Source: Clostridiales bacterium | GTDB taxonomy: Bacteria > Bacillota > Clostridia > Oscillospirales > Oscillospiraceae | Length of the DNA stretch: 16,647 bases | NCBI GenBank assembly: GCA_021205375.1 | Contig: JAJPXR010000193.1 | Span: 1-16,647 of the forward strand | Direction: 5' to 3' | Shown: piece after piece, positions 13,128-16,647 of the stretch | Layout of the letters: each line of letters begins with the position of its first letter | Numbering within the stretch: position 1 is the first letter of the stretch | Position numbers and translations under genes: made by a program | The notes under the pieces: model-generated | What the model was told of the DNA's origin: nothing | Databases searched by the model: none | The model's input: the letters and a program-made list of their open reading frames with translations, nothing else

Positions 13128-15209
13128 ATGCCTAGAAAAACATCTCTGGAGAAAACCAGAAATATCGGCATCATGGCTCACATCGACGCAGGCAAGACCA
13201 CGACAACTGAACGTATCTTGTATTACACTGGTGTAAACTACAAGATCGGCGAGGTCCATGAGGGCGCAGCCACCATGGACTGGATGGTTCAGGAGCAGGA
13301 GCGCGGCATCACCATCACGTCCGCCGCCACCACCTGCTTTTGGCGTGATCACCGGATCAACATCATCGACACCCCGGGTCACGTGGACTTCACTGTCGAG
13401 GTCGAACGCTCCCTGCGTGTGCTGGATGGCTCTGTGACCGTCCTGTGCGCCAAGGGCGGCGTGGAGCCTCAGTCTGAAACTGTGTGGCGCCAGGCCGACC
13501 ACTATAAAGTTCCCCGCATGATCTACGTCAACAAGATGGACATCATGGGCGCGAACTTCTACCACGTGCTGGACATGGTCCGCGACCGGCTGAAAGCCAA
13601 CGCCGTGGCCATCCAGCTCCCCATCGGGGCTGAGGATTCCTTCCGGGGCATCATCGACCTGGTGGAGATGAAAGCCGACATCTACTACGACGCCATGGGC
13701 AAGGATATGCGCGTGGAAGAGATTCCCGAGGATATGCTGGACCTGGCGAAAGAGTACCGGCAGAAAATGCTGGACAACATCGCCGACGTGGATGACGACA
13801 TCATGATGATGGTGCTGGAGGAGGAAGAAATTCCGACCGAGATGATCCGTGCGGCTATCCGCAAGGGCTGCATCGACAACGTCATCGTCCCCGTGGTCTG
13901 CGGCACGTCCTACCGGAACAAGGGCGTTCAGAAGCTGCTGGACGCTATCGTGGACTATATGCCCTCTCCCCTGGACGTTCCGCCCATCACCGGCGTGAAC
14001 CCCAACACCGACGAAGAGGAAGAGCGTCCCGCTGACGACGACGCGCCCTTCTCCGCCCTGGCGTTCAAGATCATGACCGACCCCTATGTGGGCCGCCTGA
14101 CCTTCTTCCGCGTCTATTCCGGTCAGTTGGAGAGCGGCTCTTCCGTGCTGAACTCCACCAAGAAGAAGCGCGAGCGCATTGGCCGCATCCTTCAGATGCA
14201 CGCCAACCACCGGGAGGACATCAGCCACGTCTACTCCGGCGACATCGCCGCCGCCGTGGGCCTGAAGAACACCACCACCGGCGACACCCTCTGCGTTGAC
14301 AGCGCCCCCATCATCCTGGAGTCCATGGAGTTCCCCGAACCCGTTATCCGGGTGGCCATCGAGCCGAAAACCAAGGCCGGTCAGGAAAAGATGACCGTCG
14401 CCCTGATCAAGCTGGCCGAGGAGGACCCCACCTTCAAGACCTACACCGATGAGGAGACGGGTCAGACCATCATTGCCGGTATGGGCGAGCTGCATTTGCA
14501 GATCATCGTGGACCGCCTGCTCCGTGAGTTCAAGGTAGAGGCCAACGTGGGCGCGCCCCAGGTGGCCTACAAGGAGACCATTCGCAAGAAGTGGGACCAG
14601 GACACCAAGTACAAGCGGCAGAGCGGCGGCAGCGGCCAGTACGGCCACGTCAAGATCATCGTCGAACCCAACGAGTCCGGCAAGGGCTACGAGTTCGTCA
14701 ACGCTGTCGTGGGCGGCGCCATCCCCAAGGAGTTCATCCCCGCCGTGGATGCCGGTATTCAGGGCGCGATGCAGGCCGGCGTGCTGGCCGGCTACCCCGT
14801 GGTCGATGTCAAGGTCACGCTGTACGACGGCTCTTACCACGAGGTCGACTCCTCTGAAATGGCCTTCCGCATCGCCGGTTCCATGGCCTTCAAGGAGGCC
14901 ATGCGCAACGCCGACCCGGTGCTGATGGAGCCCATCATGAAGGTCTCCGTCATCGTCCCCGACGACTATATGGGCGACGTCATCGGCGACCTGAACGGCC
15001 GCCGGGGTCAGATCCAGGGCATGGAGCCGCGCAACGGCGCCACCCAGATCGACGCTTTTGTGCCGCTGAGCAACATGTTCGGCTACGCCACCGACCTGCG
15101 GTCCCGCACCCAGGGCCGCGGCCAGTACACCATGGAGCCCAGCCACTACGAGGAGATCCCCAAGTCCATCGCGGAGAAAGTCATCTCCGGGCGGAACAAG
15201 CGGGGTTAA
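13128..15209 (+). CDS. fusA: Elongation factor G
   Basis: EF-G is the GTPase that moves tRNA and mRNA through the ribosome and, with RRF, splits it. The 693-residue product is full length. The GTPase motifs are AHIDAGKT (17-24), the RGITI switch, DTPGH (81-85, with catalytic H85) and NKMD (135-138). Domain II (about 290-400), domains III-V and the conserved GGSGQYGHV segment follow. This is the canonical str-operon EF-G, not the tetracycline-protection or EF-G2 type. TAAGGAG about 7 bases before the ATG gives the start. Confidence 0.98.
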   Translation: MPRKTSLEKTRNIGIMAHIDAGKTTTTERILYYTGVNYKIGEVHEGAATMDWMVQEQERGITITSAATTCFWRDHRINIIDTPGHVDFTVEVERSLRVLDGSVTVLCAKGGVEPQSETVWRQADHYKVPRMIYVNKMDIMGANFYHVLDMVRDRLKANAVAIQLPIGAEDSFRGIIDLVEMKADIYYDAMGKDMRVEEIPEDMLDLAKEYRQKMLDNIADVDDDIMMMVLEEEEIPTEMIRAAIRKGCIDNVIVPVVCGTSYRNKGVQKLLDAIVDYMPSPLDVPPITGVNPNTDEEEERPADDDAPFSALAFKIMTDPYVGRLTFFRVYSGQLESGSSVLNSTKKKRERIGRILQMHANHREDISHVYSGDIAAAVGLKNTTTGDTLCVDSAPIILESMEFPEPVIRVAIEPKTKAGQEKMTVALIKLAEEDPTFKTYTDEETGQTIIAGMGELHLQIIVDRLLREFKVEANVGAPQVAYKETIRKKWDQDTKYKRQSGGSGQYGHVKIIVEPNESGKGYEFVNAVVGGAIPKEFIPAVDAGIQGAMQAGVLAGYPVVDVKVTLYDGSYHEVDSSEMAFRIAGSMAFKEAMRNADPVLMEPIMKVSVIVPDDYMGDVIGDLNGRRGQIQGMEPRNGATQIDAFVPLSNMFGYATDLRSRTQGRGQYTMEPSHYEEIPKSIAEKVISGRNKRG

Positions 15210-15231
15210 AATCTCAGATTTTCGCTAAAAA

Positions 15232-15269
15232 GCCTATTGCATTTTGCCGGATAGTAAGATACAATAGGC
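15232..15269 (+). promoter_or_regulatory. tuf promoter framed by an 8-base inverted repeat
   Basis: TTGCAT (15237-15242), 17 bases, TACAAT (15260-15265) is a plausible promoter for tuf alone. GCCTATTG (15232-15239) and CAATAGGC (15262-15269) are perfect inverted repeats that overlap the -35 and -10 boxes. A start near 15272 would leave a 60-base leader with AGGAGG at 15319-15324. Confidence 0.55.
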
Positions 15270-15331
15270 CCATAGCGATGAAATTTACAGCTTAAAACCT
15301 TTATTATCCCATTGTTTAGGAGGAACCTGAA

Positions 15332-16534
15332 ATGGCAAAACAGAAGTTTGACCGTTCTAAGCCCCATGTCAACATCGGCACCATCGGCCACGTTGACCAC
15401 GGCAAGACCACCCTGACCGCTGCTATCACCAAGTACCTGGCTTTCTCTGGCAAGGCCAGCTACACGGACTATGCTTCCATTGATAAGGCTCCCGAGGAGA
15501 AGGCTCGTGGTATCACGATCAACACCGCTCACGTGGAGTATGAGACTGAGAAGCGTCACTATGCCCACGTTGACTGCCCGGGCCATGCTGACTATATCAA
15601 GAACATGATCACCGGTGCTGCTCAGATGGACGGCGCTATCCTGGTCATCGCCGCCACCGACGGCGTTATGGCTCAGACCCGTGAGCATCTGCTGCTGGCC
15701 CGTCAGGTCGGCGTGCCCTATATCGTTGTGTTCCTGAACAAGTGCGATCAGGTTGACGACGAGGAGCTGCTGGAGCTGGTCGAGATGGAGGTCCGCGAGA
15801 CCCTGGACTTCTACGAGTTCCCCGGCGACGACACCCCCATCATCATGGGCTCCGCTCTGAACGCTCTGGTTTCCGAGTCCACCGATCCCGACGCTCCCGA
15901 GTATGCCTGCATCAAGGAGCTGATGGACGCTGTTGACGAGTATATCCCCACTCCCGACCGTCTGTCCGACATGCCCTTCCTGATGCCCATCGAGGACGTC
16001 TTCACCATCACCGGCCGCGGCACCGTGGCTACCGGTCGTGTGGAGCGCGGCGTCGTGAAGATGGGTGAGCAGGTCGATATCGTCGGCCTGGAGGAGGAGA
16101 AGAAGACCTCCGTCGTCACCGGTCTGGAAATGTTCCGCAAGACCCTGGACTTCGCTCAGGCTGGCGACAACGTCGGCGTTCTGCTGCGCGGCATCGCCCG
16201 TACCGACATCGAGCGCGGCCAGGTCCTGTGCAAGCCCAACTCCATCCATCCTCACACCAAGTTCAAGGGCCAGGTTTACGTCCTGAAGAAGGACGAGGGC
16301 GGCCGTCACACCCCCTTCTTCAACAACTATCGCCCCCAGTTCTATTTCCGTACCACCGACGTGACCGGCGTCATCACTCTGCCTGAGGGCGTTGAGATGT
16401 GTATGCCCGGCGATAACGTCGATATGGACGTGGAGCTGATCACCCCCATCGCCATCGAGAACGGCCTGCGTTTCGCTATCCGTGAGGGTGGCCGTACCGT
16501 GGGTTCCGGCGTTGTTATCGGCATCAACGAGTAA
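15332..16534 (+). CDS. tuf: Elongation factor Tu
   Basis: EF-Tu carries aminoacyl-tRNA to the ribosome as a GTP complex. The 400-residue product is full length, with GHVDHGKTT (19-27), the RGITIN switch I, DCPGH (81-85, catalytic H85) and NKCD (136-139), then two beta-barrel domains ending GVVIGINE. Codon use is more T-ended (GCT, CGT) than in the efflux and peptidase genes, as expected for a very highly expressed gene. It is separated from fusA by 122 bases holding its own probable promoter, so it is likely made both by read-through and independently. A strong terminator follows. Confidence 0.98.
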   Translation: MAKQKFDRSKPHVNIGTIGHVDHGKTTLTAAITKYLAFSGKASYTDYASIDKAPEEKARGITINTAHVEYETEKRHYAHVDCPGHADYIKNMITGAAQMDGAILVIAATDGVMAQTREHLLLARQVGVPYIVVFLNKCDQVDDEELLELVEMEVRETLDFYEFPGDDTPIIMGSALNALVSESTDPDAPEYACIKELMDAVDEYIPTPDRLSDMPFLMPIEDVFTITGRGTVATGRVERGVVKMGEQVDIVGLEEEKKTSVVTGLEMFRKTLDFAQAGDNVGVLLRGIARTDIERGQVLCKPNSIHPHTKFKGQVYVLKKDEGGRHTPFFNNYRPQFYFRTTDVTGVITLPEGVEMCMPGDNVDMDVELITPIAIENGLRFAIREGGRTVGSGVVIGINE

Positions 16535-16563
16535 TTGTTGACCCTTCATAAGTTCTAACCCAT

Positions 16564-16596
16564 TTGCCGGGGCTGGTTTCCAGCCCCGGCAATTTT
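16564..16596 (+). terminator. Terminator of the str cluster
   Basis: TTGCCGGGGCTG (16564-16575) pairs perfectly with CAGCCCCGGCAA (16581-16592) around a 5-base loop and is followed by TTTTC. This is a classic intrinsic terminator ending the tuf transcript. Confidence 0.93.
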
Positions 16597-16638
16597 CAAA
16601 TCATCCGCACAACGCTCGAACGGAAAGGGGAGCTTGCT

Positions 16639-16647
16639 ATGGAAAAC
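16639..16647 (+). CDS. Start of a gene cut by the window edge
   Basis: AAAGGGGAGC at 16624-16633 is a good ribosome binding site followed by ATG GAA AAC at 16639. Only Met-Glu-Asn is visible, so no product can be named. Confidence 0.5.

Noticed and set aside
13107..15146. A 679-codon minus-strand frame opposite fusA, and a similar 447-codon frame opposite tuf
   Set aside because: Both are shadows of highly conserved elongation factor genes; the composition is His/Gly/Val-rich and no start signals are visible.

Overview
The window looks like chromosome from a GC-rich monoderm of the class Clostridia, probably near the Oscillospiraceae. This rests on the coding bias, strong AGGAGG-type ribosome binding sites, near-consensus sigma-70-type promoters, an S12 with the longer Firmicutes-type N-terminal region, and a YbxF/L7Ae gene next to rpsL. 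The genus is an inference; no 16S or marker search could be run.

Layout. (1) 1-930: promoter and a small membrane protein with an NfeD-like C-terminal domain, closed by a hairpin shared with the convergent marR gene. (2) 927-5787: a marR-type regulator divergent from a 1394-residue RND efflux permease that carries a huge helical insertion in its docking domain. (3) 5788-6799: repeats, a bidirectional terminator and a minus-strand gene resembling a GH18-type barrel without its catalytic motif. (4) 6811-9404: an operon of a YqeG-type HAD phosphatase, an endonuclease IV-family barrel protein and an M24 aminopeptidase, with both junctions overlapping as ATGA. (5) 9607-11313: a secreted protein with an acidic linker, two bacterial Ig-like domains and a CHAP amidase/peptidase domain. 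(6) 11497-16534: a str-type translation cluster, L7Ae-like gene, rpsL, rpsG, fusA, tuf, ending in a strong terminator. (7) 16639-16647: the first three codons of a further gene.

The str cluster supplies S12, S7, EF-G and EF-Tu. The usual upstream rpoB-rpoC genes are absent here: the L7Ae gene has its own promoter, and the 3' end of the secreted CHAP gene occupies the place of rpoC.

The less ordinary material is mostly non-coding or architectural: the coiled-coil RND permease with no adaptor gene nearby; a family of NNTTAGC heptamer tandem repeats at three sites, two of them forming an inverted pair around the L7Ae gene; a REP-like palindromic element in two copies; a structured 190-nt spacer between rpsL and rpsG; and a terminator whose loop contains the L7Ae stop codon. 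I found no CRISPR array, phage genes, transposase or recognisable defence system.
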